A DNA stretch of 64,000 nt from Histidinibacterium lentulum (GTDB lineage: Bacteria > Pseudomonadota > Alphaproteobacteria > Rhodobacterales > Rhodobacteraceae), in contig NZ_ML119083.1 of assembly GCF_003789055.1 (NCBI RefSeq), positions 372,001 to 436,000 on the forward strand, written 5' to 3'. Positions 10,948 through 19,679 of the stretch are shown piece after piece. Numbering within the stretch: position 1 is the stretch's first letter; each line of letters begins with the position of its first letter. The position numbers were made by a program, and so were the translations under genes. Below the pieces are notes generated by a model. The model ran no database searches, was not told the DNA's origin, and was given only the letters and a program-made list of their open reading frames with translations.

Positions 10948-11546
10948 GCCCGCGACCCTGGGCCCTGGGGCTGACCGGCTCCATCGGGATGGGCAAGTCC
11001 ACGACCGCCCGGATGTTTCACGACGAGGGACTGCCCGTCTGGGATGCGGATGCCGCGGTGCACCGCCTCTACGGCGCGGGCGGTCCGGCGGTGGGGCCCA
11101 TGGAACAGGCCTTTCCCGAGGCGGTGGTGGATGGCGCCGTGTCGCGGCCGGCGCTCAAGCGGCTGATCGCGCGGGATGCGGATGTGCTGCGGAAGGTCGA
11201 GGAGCTGGTGCATCCGCTCGTGGCGGCGGACCGGCGCGCCTTTCTCGACACCGCAGAGGCGGAGATCGTCGTGTTCGATGTGCCGCTTCTCTTCGAGACC
11301 GGGAGCGAGGGGCAGTTCGACAGCGTGCTGGTGGTCACCGCGCCCCTCGACGTGCAGAAGGACAGGGTCCTGTCGCGGCCTGACATGACCGAGGCCCATT
11401 TCGCCGCCATCCTGAGACGCCAGATGCCCGACGCCGAGAAGCGCCGCCGCGCCGATCATGTCATCGAGACGATATCGATGGAGGCCGCGCGGGCGGATGT
11501 GCGGGCGCTGATCGCGGAGCTGAAGGAAAGGCGCCGACATGCGTGA
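10944..11546 (+). CDS. coaE: Dephospho-CoA kinase
   Basis: This 200-residue P-loop kinase catalyses the last step of coenzyme A synthesis. Walker A G-S-I-G-M-G-K-S-T is at residues 12-20. The W-D-A-D segment and V-x-x-x-D-V-P-L-L-F-E-T-G, both characteristic of CoaE, follow. The start overlaps the aroE stop by 4 nt and the end overlaps dnaQ by 8 nt. Confidence 0.96.
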   Translation: MSPRPWALGLTGSIGMGKSTTARMFHDEGLPVWDADAAVHRLYGAGGPAVGPMEQAFPEAVVDGAVSRPALKRLIARDADVLRKVEELVHPLVAADRRAFLDTAEAEIVVFDVPLLFETGSEGQFDSVLVVTAPLDVQKDRVLSRPDMTEAHFAAILRRQMPDAEKRRRADHVIETISMEAARADVRALIAELKERRRHA

Positions 11547-12231
11547 GATCGTGCTCGATACCGAGACAACCGGGTTCGAGCCGTCCGAAGGCGACCGGAT
11601 CGTGGAGATCGGCGCGGTGGAGCTCAATGGTCATGTTCCCACCGGGCGGACCTATCACCAGTATATCAATCCGCAACGCGCGATGCCCGCCGATGCCTTC
11701 GCCGTGCACGGGCTGAGCGAGGAATTCCTCGCGGACAAGCCGACGTTCCGGGAGATCGGCCGGGCGTTTCTCGACTTCGTCGGGGATGCGAAACTGGTGA
11801 TTCACAACGCCGCCTTCGACATGAAGTTCCTGAATGCCGAACTGGGCTGGGCGGGCCTGCCGGGCCTGTCCGAGGACCGGGCCATAGACACGCTGGCCAT
11901 CGCGCGGCGGCGGTTTCCCGGCTCGCCCGCGTCGCTCGACGCCCTGTGCCGGCGGTTTGCCATCGACAACAGCGCGCGGACACTCCACGGCGCGCTGCTG
12001 GACAGCGAGATCCTCGCCGAAGTCTATCTGGAGCTTATCGGCGGTCGGCAGCCGGATTTCGCGCTGACCGCGGCGCAGGGCGGCGGCCGGACGAGCGAGG
12101 CAGACGCGACCTGGCGGCCCGGCCCGCGCCCCGAACCGCTGCCGCCCCGGATCACCGCGGAGGAAGCGGCCGCCCATGCCGCTTTTGTCGAAGGCATGGG
12201 CGAGGGCGCCCTGTGGAAGAGGTTCGGCTGA
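11539..12231 (+). CDS. dnaQ: DNA polymerase III epsilon subunit (3'-5' proofreading exonuclease)
   Basis: This 230-residue DEDDh exonuclease has D-T-E-T-T-G (ExoI) at residues 7-12, H-N-A-A-F-D (ExoII) near 93-98, and H-G-A-L-L-D-S (ExoIII) near 152-158. The remaining C-terminal tail of about 50 residues would bind the alpha subunit. The gene overlaps coaE by 8 nt and ends 3 bp from the convergent secB stop. Confidence 0.96.
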   Translation: MREIVLDTETTGFEPSEGDRIVEIGAVELNGHVPTGRTYHQYINPQRAMPADAFAVHGLSEEFLADKPTFREIGRAFLDFVGDAKLVIHNAAFDMKFLNAELGWAGLPGLSEDRAIDTLAIARRRFPGSPASLDALCRRFAIDNSARTLHGALLDSEILAEVYLELIGGRQPDFALTAAQGGGRTSEADATWRPGPRPEPLPPRITAEEAAAHAAFVEGMGEGALWKRFG

Positions 12232-12234
12232 AGC

Positions 12235-12768
12235 TCAGGCTTCGGCCGTGCCGTTCGACGTCGCAGGCTTCTGTTCCTGCACGCGGCGGGCGATTTCCTG
12301 GCGGTAGAGTTGCAGGAAGTCGATCTGCTCGAGGTTCAGCGGCGGGAAGCCGCCGTCGCGGGTGACGTCGCTGACGATGCGGCGCACGAAGGGAAAGGTC
12401 TGCCGGGGGCATTCGATCAGCAGGTAGGGGTGAAGCTGCTGCTCGGGGACGCCCTCGATCCGGAAGATGCCGGAATACTCGAGTTCGAGGAGGAAGAGGG
12501 TCTCGCCCTTGTCCTTCGTCTTCGAGGTGATCGTGAACTTGGTGATGACCTCGTAGGTGTTTTCCTGGGACCGCTTCTTTGCGTCGAGGTTCACCTGCAC
12601 CTGGATCTCGGGCTGGACCTCGCCGGAAACGCCCTTCTGGGCCATCACGTTCTCGAAGGACATGTCGCGCACGAACTGGCCGAGGATGCGCTGGGTCACC
12701 TGCGGCTGGGCCTGGGGCTGGCCGGCCCCGGGCTGATCGGTTCCGGTGTTCGTGGTATCGTCGGACAT
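12235..12768 (-). CDS. secB: Protein-export chaperone SecB
   Basis: This 177-residue cytoplasmic tetrameric chaperone keeps preproteins unfolded for SecA. The start at M-S-D-D-T-T is preferred over an upstream codon because it gives the usual length and leaves the acidic, Gln-rich alphaproteobacterial N-terminal tail. The core shows F-V-R-D-M-S-F-E-N, the L-E-Y-S-G-I-F segment and, near the end, F-P-P-L-N-L-E-Q-I-D-F, which are hallmark SecB sequences. Confidence 0.96.
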   Translation of the reverse strand: MSDDTTNTGTDQPGAGQPQAQPQVTQRILGQFVRDMSFENVMAQKGVSGEVQPEIQVQVNLDAKKRSQENTYEVITKFTITSKTKDKGETLFLLELEYSGIFRIEGVPEQQLHPYLLIECPRQTFPFVRRIVSDVTRDGGFPPLNLEQIDFLQLYRQEIARRVQEQKPATSNGTAEA

Positions 12769-12834
12769 GGCAGGCTCTCCGCTCGCAGTTCGGGTTGGAC
12801 GCGTCCTAGCAGCCGGTCCGCCCGGGAACAATGC

Positions 12835-13338
12835 TCAGTGCCGCGTCCAGCCCGAGGGTTCGGTGCCGCTGCCGCCGGTGCGGTCGGGCGTGACGTCCTC
12901 GTACTCCACGTCGATCACCCGGTCGCCGCGCCGCGGCCTGCGCGGATCGCCCCCGGGAGGCATCCCGCCGCCGGGCCGACCGAAGCTCTGGACCTTCACC
13001 CGCTTGCGGATCTCGCGGAAGGCGACGCGCCGGACGCCGGGGATCAGGAGCGCGAACCCCACCGCGTCGGTGAAGAACCCGGGTGTCAGGAGCAGTGCGC
13101 CGGAAAACAGGATCATTGCCCCGTGGGCGAGCGGTTCGGTCGGATCGTCGAGCCGGTCGAAGGACTGCCGGAGGCGCGAAAGCTCCGCCGCGCCCTGGCT
13201 GCGGACCAGCCAGGTGCCGAGGATCGCGGTCAGGACGACGATTCCCAGCGTCGGCCACAGGCCGATCAGACCGCCGATCTGGATGAACAGGGCGATCTCG
13301 ATCAGGGGCACGGCGACGAAAATCGCGAAAAGGGCCAT
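12835..13338 (-). CDS. fxsA: FxsA-family membrane protein
   Basis: This 167-residue protein has three to four hydrophobic segments in the first 115 residues and a basic, Gly/Pro-rich cytoplasmic tail. The N-terminal motif with E-I-x-L-F-I-x-I-G-G, then G-x-x-L-L-T-P-G-F-F-T-D, is characteristic of FxsA, named for overcoming F-plasmid exclusion of phage T7. The ATG at 13338 is chosen because GAGG lies about 10 nt upstream. It is divergent from timA and downstream of none. The secB-fxsA-timA neighbourhood is conserved in this order. Confidence 0.88.
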   Translation of the reverse strand: MALFAIFVAVPLIEIALFIQIGGLIGLWPTLGIVVLTAILGTWLVRSQGAAELSRLRQSFDRLDDPTEPLAHGAMILFSGALLLTPGFFTDAVGFALLIPGVRRVAFREIRKRVKVQSFGRPGGGMPPGGDPRRPRRGDRVIDVEYEDVTPDRTGGSGTEPSGWTRH

Positions 13339-13469
13339 AGGGTCGCACCTCAAACTCGTGTCATCGGGCCGGGGCGCGCCTTGCTCTGGTGGACACCCCT
13401 CTGTCGCGACCTTACATAAGGGCGACGATCCGATCCCGCCATGGCCGGCCGCCCGAAAGGCTCTGACAC

Positions 13470-14132
13470 ATGAACTCTCCGATCATCCAGCTGCTGGTGC
13501 TTGCAGGAATCGCCGTATTCCTGATCCTGCGGCTGCGCAGCGTCCTCGGCACCCGGGAAGGATTCGAGAAACCGCAGGTGTCGGACAGCAGCCGGGCGGC
13601 CCAGAGAAAGCGCCCGGATCTCGAGGTCATAGAGGGCGGGCCCGATCGGGACATCATCGACCATGTGCCCGAAGGCAGCGACGCGGCGAAGGCGCTGGCG
13701 TCGATGAAGCGGGCCGATCCCGATTTCGGCGTGTCGGACTTCCTCGGCGGTGCACGTGGCGCCTACGAATGGATTCTGATGGCCTTCGAGAACGGCGATC
13801 TCTCCGAGGTGCGCCCGTTCCTGTCGGATGATGTCTACGAGGCCTTTGCCGGCGTCATCGAGGAGCGCAACCGGCAGGGTCTGACGGTCCATGCGACCTT
13901 TGTCGGGCTGTCGGAGATCACGCTGAAGGATGCGGAATTCGACGAAACCAGCCGCGAGGCGGAGCTGACGGTGAAGTTCGTGGGCGAGATCACCTCGGTG
14001 GTGCGCGACAACGCGGGGGACATCGTCGAGGGCAGCCCGTCGGAGATCAAGCGTCAGCGGGACGTCTGGACCTTCGCCCGGAAGATGGGGGCCGACGACC
14101 CCAACTGGGTGCTCGTCGCCACCGGAGAATGA
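13470..14132 (+). CDS. timA: Tim44/TimA-family inner-membrane protein
   Basis: This 220-residue protein has one N-terminal membrane anchor (about 5-22), a short charged linker, and a C-terminal domain (about 75-215) resembling the Tim44-like fold. The D-F-L-G-G-A-R-G-A-Y-E-W-I segment starts this domain. The alphaproteobacterial homologue is related to mitochondrial Tim44 and sits beside secB, consistent with a role near protein export, but its bacterial function is poorly established. The stop overlaps mltA by 4 nt. Confidence 0.85.
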   Translation: MNSPIIQLLVLAGIAVFLILRLRSVLGTREGFEKPQVSDSSRAAQRKRPDLEVIEGGPDRDIIDHVPEGSDAAKALASMKRADPDFGVSDFLGGARGAYEWILMAFENGDLSEVRPFLSDDVYEAFAGVIEERNRQGLTVHATFVGLSEITLKDAEFDETSREAELTVKFVGEITSVVRDNAGDIVEGSPSEIKRQRDVWTFARKMGADDPNWVLVATGE

Positions 14133-15163
14133 CGGGGCTGAGGCGGCTTCTTGCCGCGGCGGCGTTCACGGCATCGGGGACCGTCGCCATGGCAGAGGCC
14201 CGGGATATCTCGATCCTGTCGTTCGGGGATCTCGACGGCTGGGCGGAGGACGATCACCACGCGGCGCTCGAGGTGTTCCGGTCGACGTGCATGGATCTCG
14301 ACGCGCCGGACTGGCGGACGCTCTGCACGCTGGCGGCGGACGCGGCCGACGCGCGGGCCTATTTCGAGCTGTTCTTCGCGCCCGTGCTGATCCGCGACGG
14401 GGCGGAGCCGCTCTTCACCGGCTATTTCGAACCCGAGCTGAGAGCGGCGGCGGAGCCCGACGAGGTTTACCGCTATCCGGTCTACCGGGTGCCGCCGGAG
14501 CTGGGCGATGTTCCGTGGCTCACCCGGCGGGAGATCGAGGAGAGCGGCATCCTTGCCGACCGGGGTCTGGAGATCGGCTGGGTGTCCGATCCGGTCGAGC
14601 TGTTCTTTCTGCAGATCCAGGGATCGGGGCGTCTGCGCATGGCGGACGGGCGCGTGGTCCGGCTGGGATATGGCGGGGCGAACGGGCGGCCCTACAGCTC
14701 CATCGGGCAGGAGCTGGTCAAGCGCGGGATCTACGAGCCGCACCAGGTCTCCGCCGACGTCATCCGGTCCTGGGTCCGGCGCAATCCCGACGACGGGCAG
14801 GATCTGCTGTGGACGAACGACTCCTACGTCTTCTTCCGCGAGATCGGGGAGGTGCCGCTGTCGAAGGGGCCGCTGGGCGCGATGAACCGCTCGATCACCG
14901 CGGGTCGCAGCGTCGCGGTGGACCCCTCGATCGTGCCGCTCGGCGCGCCGGTGTGGCTGGAGAAGGACGGCGCCGATCCGATGCGGCGGCTGATGGTGGC
15001 GCAGGATACCGGCAGCGCGATCAAGGGCGCGCAGCGGGCGGATATCTTCTATGGCACCGGCCGGCGGGCGGGGCTGGAGGCCGGGCGCATCCGGGATGGC
15101 GGGCGGATGGTGGTGCTGCTGCCGATCCAGAGGGCCTGGGCGCTGCTGCCCGAGACGGTTTAG
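14129..15163 (+). CDS. mltA: Membrane-bound lytic murein transglycosylase A
   Basis: This 344-residue protein has a signal peptide (about 1-22, no lipobox cysteine seen). The MltA domain follows with G-Y-F-E-P-E-L, then F-L-Q-I-Q-G-S-G-R-L. The C-terminal 3D domain has A-Q-D-T-G-S-A-I-K-G, whose aspartates are catalytic in the family. It cleaves the glycan strands of murein to give 1,6-anhydro-MurNAc ends, products that feed the AmgK/MurU recycling genes found elsewhere in this window. Confidence 0.95.
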   Translation: MTGLRRLLAAAAFTASGTVAMAEARDISILSFGDLDGWAEDDHHAALEVFRSTCMDLDAPDWRTLCTLAADAADARAYFELFFAPVLIRDGAEPLFTGYFEPELRAAAEPDEVYRYPVYRVPPELGDVPWLTRREIEESGILADRGLEIGWVSDPVELFFLQIQGSGRLRMADGRVVRLGYGGANGRPYSSIGQELVKRGIYEPHQVSADVIRSWVRRNPDDGQDLLWTNDSYVFFREIGEVPLSKGPLGAMNRSITAGRSVAVDPSIVPLGAPVWLEKDGADPMRRLMVAQDTGSAIKGAQRADIFYGTGRRAGLEAGRIRDGGRMVVLLPIQRAWALLPETV

Positions 15164-15765
15164 TGAGTCGGAGGCGCCGCACGCTCACCCCTGAGGAGCG
15201 GGCCCTGTGGGACAGCGTCGCGCGCAAGGCCGATCCGATCCGCAAGGGGCGCAGTTCGGTGCCGCAACCCGCGCCGGCGGCAAAGCCGCCCGGCCCGGCC
15301 AAGCCGCGGTCGGAGGCGCCTCCGCCGCTGCCGCCGTTCCGTGTCGGCTCGAAGGTGGATCACAGCCGCGATCACGACCTCATGGCCTCGCTGACCGAGC
15401 AGATGGCGCGGACACCGGTGCAGATGCATCGCAACGACGCGGCGCGGCTGAAGAGGGGCAAGCGCCAGCCCGAGGCGCGCATCGACCTGCACGGGATGAC
15501 GCTTGCCGAGGCGCATCCCGCGCTGATGCGCTTCATCACCGGCGCCCATGCCAAGGGCCTGCGGCTCGTGCTGGTGATCACCGGCAAGGGCAAGGACAGG
15601 GACGAGCCCGGCCCGATTCCTCGGAGGCTGGGCGCGCTCAGGCACCAGGTGCCGCAATGGCTGCGCATGGCGCCGCTCGCGGCGCTTGTGCTCGACGTCA
15701 TGCCGGCGAACCAGCGTCACGGGGGCGATGGGGCGCTTTATGTCACGCTACGCCGGGGCCGGTAG
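15163..15765 (+). CDS. Smr-domain protein (DNA mismatch repair MutS2-like nuclease domain)
   Basis: This 200-residue protein starts at GTG 15163, sharing one base with the mltA stop (TAGTGA). The first half is basic and Pro-rich. The C-terminal half is a Smr domain with the R-I-D-L-H-G-M motif, I-T-G-K-G and a final G-G-x-G-A-x-x-V-x-L stretch, which in this family forms a nicking endonuclease fold. It follows timA-mltA as in other Rhodobacterales. It overlaps the convergent MFS gene by 18 bp. Confidence 0.9.
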   Translation: MSRRRRTLTPEERALWDSVARKADPIRKGRSSVPQPAPAAKPPGPAKPRSEAPPPLPPFRVGSKVDHSRDHDLMASLTEQMARTPVQMHRNDAARLKRGKRQPEARIDLHGMTLAEAHPALMRFITGAHAKGLRLVLVITGKGKDRDEPGPIPRRLGALRHQVPQWLRMAPLAALVLDVMPANQRHGGDGALYVTLRRGR

Positions 15766-16971
15766 CTGCGCCCGGACCTTGAGGATGCCGAGAGTGGCGC
15801 AGATCGCCGCAACGGCGAAGTAGACCGCGAGACCGTACATCTGCGCGGGAAAGTCGATGCCGGCGTCGATCAGCACGCCGCTGATCCCGGGACCGATGGC
15901 CGTGCCGAAGACCATGATGGCGGTGGAGGCGGACTTGATCGCGCCCAGGTGCCGGGTGCCGAAGTACTCGGCCCAGAACGCGCCGGGCACGGTGGCCTGC
16001 ATCCCCTGTCCCAGCGCCACGACCATGAGTCCCACCGCGGCCGCGACGAGCCCACCCGCGGCTGCGAGGATCAGGAAGCCCAGCAGGAACGGCAGCATGT
16101 AGAGCATCACCACGCGCCCGGCGCCGAAGCGGTCGATGGCGAGGCCGCTCGCGAAATTCGCCGCGATCAGCGTGACGGTGAAGAACGGCATCAGCGCGAC
16201 CCACTGCGGCAGCGTCCAGGGCTTCACTTCGGCGATATGCACCTGCTGGAAGAAGAGCGCGGTGCCCCAGGCGGGCGGGCCCAGGAGGGCGGGCACCAGA
16301 AGCCAGAACAGCGGATGGCGCAGCACCTCGGCCCGGGTCCAGTGGCGGCCCTCGAGGCCGGCGATGTCGGTCTCCTCGGCCAGCGCCTGAGGCGTGCGTT
16401 CGAGGCGCAGAAGGCGCAGCACGACGGGCAGGGTGCAGAGGACGAGCACCGCCGACAGAAGCCACAGGTTGCGCCAGCCGGTCATCGCAAGGAGCGCGAC
16501 AAAGATCAGCGGCAGCACCGCCTGCCCGATGGCGAAGCCCATGGAGGAGATGGAAAGCGCGAGGCCCCTCCGGCGGACATACCAGCGCGCCATGGCCACG
16601 ACGTTGAGATGGCTCATCATCCCCTGCCCGAAGAACCGCAGGGCGAAGATCGCGACGACCAGCAGGGCCGGGCCGGGCACCAGCGCCATGAAGAGGCAGG
16701 CGAGGGCAAGGCCGGGCATCACCAGAAGCGCGAGGCCCTTCACGCGGAAATGGTCGGTCAGCATCCCCGACCAGATCATCACCAGCGCCGACACCAGCGT
16801 GCCAAGGGTGTAGATTCCGCCCCAGGCCCCGTGGCTCAGGCCGAACTCGCCCCTGATCTCGCCGGCGAAGAGCGAAATGAAATAGGTCTGTCCGTAGGAC
16901 GAGGTAAAGGCGAGGAGACCCCCCGCCAGAAGGAACGCGGCATTGTCCCGCGCGAACTGCAATGGCGACAT
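15748..16971 (-). CDS. Major facilitator superfamily transporter
   Basis: This 407-residue, very hydrophobic protein has about 12 membrane segments with a central cytoplasmic loop near residues 195-220. It shows the MFS loop signature D-H-F-R-V-K between the second and third segments. The fold resembles monocarboxylate/oxalate-formate-type MFS carriers, but the substrate cannot be read from sequence. Its 3' end overlaps the smr gene by 18 bp in convergent orientation. Confidence 0.9.
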   Translation of the reverse strand: MSPLQFARDNAAFLLAGGLLAFTSSYGQTYFISLFAGEIRGEFGLSHGAWGGIYTLGTLVSALVMIWSGMLTDHFRVKGLALLVMPGLALACLFMALVPGPALLVVAIFALRFFGQGMMSHLNVVAMARWYVRRRGLALSISSMGFAIGQAVLPLIFVALLAMTGWRNLWLLSAVLVLCTLPVVLRLLRLERTPQALAEETDIAGLEGRHWTRAEVLRHPLFWLLVPALLGPPAWGTALFFQQVHIAEVKPWTLPQWVALMPFFTVTLIAANFASGLAIDRFGAGRVVMLYMLPFLLGFLILAAAGGLVAAAVGLMVVALGQGMQATVPGAFWAEYFGTRHLGAIKSASTAIMVFGTAIGPGISGVLIDAGIDFPAQMYGLAVYFAVAAICATLGILKVRAQLPAPA

Positions 16972-17289
16972 GGCGCGATCCTTGACCGGTCCCGGGCGGA
17001 AGGGAAAGGGGTCACATCGCGGGAGGGAGCCAATCGGCCTCCCCGCGGAGGGCAGGTTTCAGGCTCTTTCCGGGGGGTCGAGGCTCGGTTCAGGCGCGTT
17101 CCATGGCTCGGGCGGCTACCGGTGGCGCGACGACCTTTGCCTCGCGCTGGTCGGGACGGTCGCGTTGCAGGACGACCGTCTCTTGACCGTTGATCACGCG
17201 GTAACCGTCGAAACGCGCCTCCACCGTTCAGTACCTGCGGAAGGCCGCCATCGTGTTCCCCTGGCCGTCGATCCGCGCAAAGCCATGCT
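16972..17289. other. Gap between the MFS gene and hslU; mostly no assignable gene
   Basis: This 318-bp interval lies between the MFS start and the hslU stop. The only coding-like stretch is a 44-codon minus-strand frame at 17090-17224 (entered separately). In the same frame upstream of it, after the hslU stop, a further 20 or so codons end at an in-frame TGA, as if a longer reading frame had been interrupted. No terminator or RNA was recognised. Confidence 0.4.
17090..17224 (-). CDS. Possible 44-residue ORF or remnant downstream of hslU
   Basis: A GTG-initiated frame encodes V-E-A-R-F-D-G-Y-R-V-I-N-G-Q and continues to M-E-R-A. Its composition (charged, Val-rich, no low complexity) looks protein-like. 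Only a weak AGG lies upstream. The same frame continues upstream past a TGA into another protein-like stretch (I-D-G-Q-G-N-T-M-A-A-F-R-R-Y), so this may be the tail of a decayed gene instead of a small protein. No family was recognised. Confidence 0.3.
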   Translation of the reverse strand: MEARFDGYRVINGQETVVLQRDRPDQREAKVVAPPVAARAMERA

Positions 17290-18597
17290 CTACAGGACGT
17301 AGCGGCTGAGGTCCGCCGAACGGGTGAGCTCGCCCAGATGTGCCTCGACGAAGGCGGCGTCCACGGTGACCTCTTCGCCGCCGCGGTCGGGGGCGTGGAA
17401 GGACAGGTCCTCGAACACGCGCTCCATCACCGTATAGAGCCTGCGCGCGCCGATGTTCTCCACGCTCTCGTTCACCTCGGCGGCGATGCGGGCCAGCGCG
17501 GCGATCCCGTCCTCGGTGAACCGCACTGTCACGTCCTCGGTGCCTAGAAGGCCGGTGTACTGCCGGGTCAGCGCGTTGTCGGTCTCGGTCAGGATGCGCA
17601 CGAAATCCCCCTCGGTCAGGGCGCGCAGGGTGACGCGGATCGGCAGGCGGCCCTGAAGCTCCGGCAGCAGGTCCGAGGGCTTGGCGATGTGGAAGGCGCC
17701 CGAGGCGATGAAGAGGATGTGGTCGGTCTTTACCGCGCCGTGTTTGGTGGACACGGTCGTGCCCTCGATCAGCGGCAGCAGATCGCGCTGCACGCCCTCG
17801 CGGCTGACGTCGCCGCCGCGGTGTTCCGACCCGCGGGCGACCTTGTCGATCTCGTCGAGAAAGACGATGCCGTTCTGTTCGACCGCCTCGACGGCGGCGC
17901 GGGTCACGGTCTCGTCATCCAGGAGCTTGTCGGCCTCCTCGGCGACGAGCACGTCATAGCTTTCGCGCACGGTCATCCGCTTGCGGACGGTGCGCCCGCC
18001 GAAGGCCTTGCCGAAGATGTCACCGAGATTGATGCCGCCGCCCATCATCCCGGGCTGGCCGGGGATCTCCATCCCCCCCAAGGGGTTCGACGTGTCGGAA
18101 AGTTCAAGCTCGATCACCGTGTCGTCGAGGTCACCGGCCTTGAGCTTGCGGCGGAACATCTCGCGCGTGCCCTCGCGGGCGCCTTCGCCGGCGACGGCGG
18201 AAATCACCCGGTCCTCGGCGTTGTGCTGCGCGGCGGCGCGCACGTCCTCGCGCATCCAGTCGCGGGTCTGCACGATCGCGGTGTCCACCAGATCGCGGAC
18301 GATCTGTTCGACGTCGCGGCCGACATAGCCGACCTCGGTGAATTTCGTGGCCTCGATCTTGATGAAGGGCGCGCGGGCGAGTTTCGCCAGGCGGCGGCTG
18401 ATCTCGGTCTTGCCGACGCCAGTGGGGCCGATCATCAGGATGTTCTTCGGATAGACCTCCTCGCGCAGCTCGGGCGGCAGCTGCTTGCGGCGCCAGCGGT
18501 TGCGCAAGGCCACGGCCACGGCGCGCTTGGCTTCGGCCTGCCCGATGATGAAGCGGTCGAGCTCCGAGACGATTTCGCGGGGGGTGAGGTCCGTCAT
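17290..18597 (-). CDS. hslU: ATP-dependent protease ATPase subunit HslU
   Basis: This 435-residue AAA+ unfoldase forms the ClpYQ protease with HslV. Walker A G-P-T-G-V-G-K-T is at 57-64 and the pore loop G-Y-V-G-R-D at 90-95. Walker [10 protein letters not shown] lies in the middle, and the C-terminus ends in L-S-R-Y-V-L, the tail that docks into HslV. The start at M-T-D-L-T-P-R-E-I is the conserved one. hslV is not adjacent but 2.0 kb away on the same strand, separated by two opposite-strand genes. Confidence 0.97.
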   Translation of the reverse strand: MTDLTPREIVSELDRFIIGQAEAKRAVAVALRNRWRRKQLPPELREEVYPKNILMIGPTGVGKTEISRRLAKLARAPFIKIEATKFTEVGYVGRDVEQIVRDLVDTAIVQTRDWMREDVRAAAQHNAEDRVISAVAGEGAREGTREMFRRKLKAGDLDDTVIELELSDTSNPLGGMEIPGQPGMMGGGINLGDIFGKAFGGRTVRKRMTVRESYDVLVAEEADKLLDDETVTRAAVEAVEQNGIVFLDEIDKVARGSEHRGGDVSREGVQRDLLPLIEGTTVSTKHGAVKTDHILFIASGAFHIAKPSDLLPELQGRLPIRVTLRALTEGDFVRILTETDNALTRQYTGLLGTEDVTVRFTEDGIAALARIAAEVNESVENIGARRLYTVMERVFEDLSFHAPDRGGEEVTVDAAFVEAHLGELTRSADLSRYVL

Positions 18598-18764
18598 GGC
18601 GCTCCTGCGGGGCGGCTCCCGGAGGACGCCTGCCTGTGCTGTTGGAATGGCGGACCGTGACACGAGGATGCGCCGCGGCCCGTCGCGGTCCCGGCAGACA
18701 TACGCATCGCGGCGGAGATTCCAAGGCCGGGGAAACCTCGCCGCCCCGGCAGGGTTGATCCCTC

Positions 18765-19679
18765 ATGGACCAGACCCAGAGACCCGAGGCGCCCACGCGG
18801 CGCATCCGCGTGATCGTCAACCCGGCCTCCGGGGGCAATCGCAGAGACCGCAACGCCATAGACCGGGTCCGCGAGGGCCTCGGGGACGGCGCGGAGGTGT
18901 TGCCATGGACGCCGGGCCGGCCGCTGACGTGGAAAGGCGGCGAGAAGCCCGACATCGTCGTCGCGGCGGGCGGGGACGGTACGGTCTCCGCGCTCGCCGC
19001 GGAACTGATCGGAAGCGGGACGCCGCTCGCCGTGCTGCCGCTCGGCACGTTCAACTATTTCGCGCGGGGTCTGGGCTATTCCGAAGACCCAGAGACTGCG
19101 GCGCGTCAGATCCTCGACGGCGAGGCCCATGCGATCCGGGTCGGGACGGTCAACGGGACGCCGTTTCTCAACAACGCGAGCCTCGGGCTTTATCCGCATG
19201 TGCTGCGCGAGAGAGAACGGACCTACGATCGCTGGGGCAGGCACCGGCTGGCGGCGCACTGGTCCGTGGTGCGCAGCTTCGTTCGGTTCCGGCAGCCGCT
19301 GTCGATCACGCTCGACCGGGGCGAGGGCCCAGAGACCAGGGAAAGCGCGCTCGTCTTCGTCGCCCGCTCGGCCTACCAGCTGGAACGGTTCGGCATCGAG
19401 GGGGGCGAGGCGATCTCGGACGACGCCTTCGCGGTGCTGATCGCGCGGGCGACGACGCGGGGCGCGCTGGCCCGGGTGATCGCGCGGCTGACGGCGCGGC
19501 GGGCCCGGGAGGGACGGGACTACGACATGCTGAGCGCCGACGACATGACCATCACCTTGCACCGACGGGACCGAGCGCTTCTGGCGCATGACGGGGAGAA
19601 GCGGGTCGAACACAGCCCATTCCGGTTCCGAATGGACCCGAGGCCCCTGACCGTGATCCTGCCCGGCGAGGCGACATGA
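18765..19679 (+). CDS. Diacylglycerol-kinase-like lipid kinase
   Basis: This 304-residue protein belongs to the DAGK catalytic family. V-I-V-N-P-x-S-G-G is at 16-24, nucleotide-binding G-G-D-G-T-V-S at 69-75, and P-L-G-T-F-N-Y-F-A-R at 92-101. The family includes YegS and DgkB, cytoplasmic kinases of diacylglycerol or related lipids. The exact substrate is not decided by sequence. The stop overlaps the next gene by 4 nt, so the pair is an operon lying between hslU and hslV on the opposite strand. Confidence 0.88.
   Translation: MDQTQRPEAPTRRIRVIVNPASGGNRRDRNAIDRVREGLGDGAEVLPWTPGRPLTWKGGEKPDIVVAAGGDGTVSALAAELIGSGTPLAVLPLGTFNYFARGLGYSEDPETAARQILDGEAHAIRVGTVNGTPFLNNASLGLYPHVLRERERTYDRWGRHRLAAHWSVVRSFVRFRQPLSITLDRGEGPETRESALVFVARSAYQLERFGIEGGEAISDDAFAVLIARATTRGALARVIARLTARRAREGRDYDMLSADDMTITLHRRDRALLAHDGEKRVEHSPFRFRMDPRPLTVILPGEAT

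Noticed and set aside
11014-11029. A third parS-like word inside coaE (TGTTTCACGACG)
   Set aside because: Only the left half matches; the right half diverges at most positions, so it is not counted.
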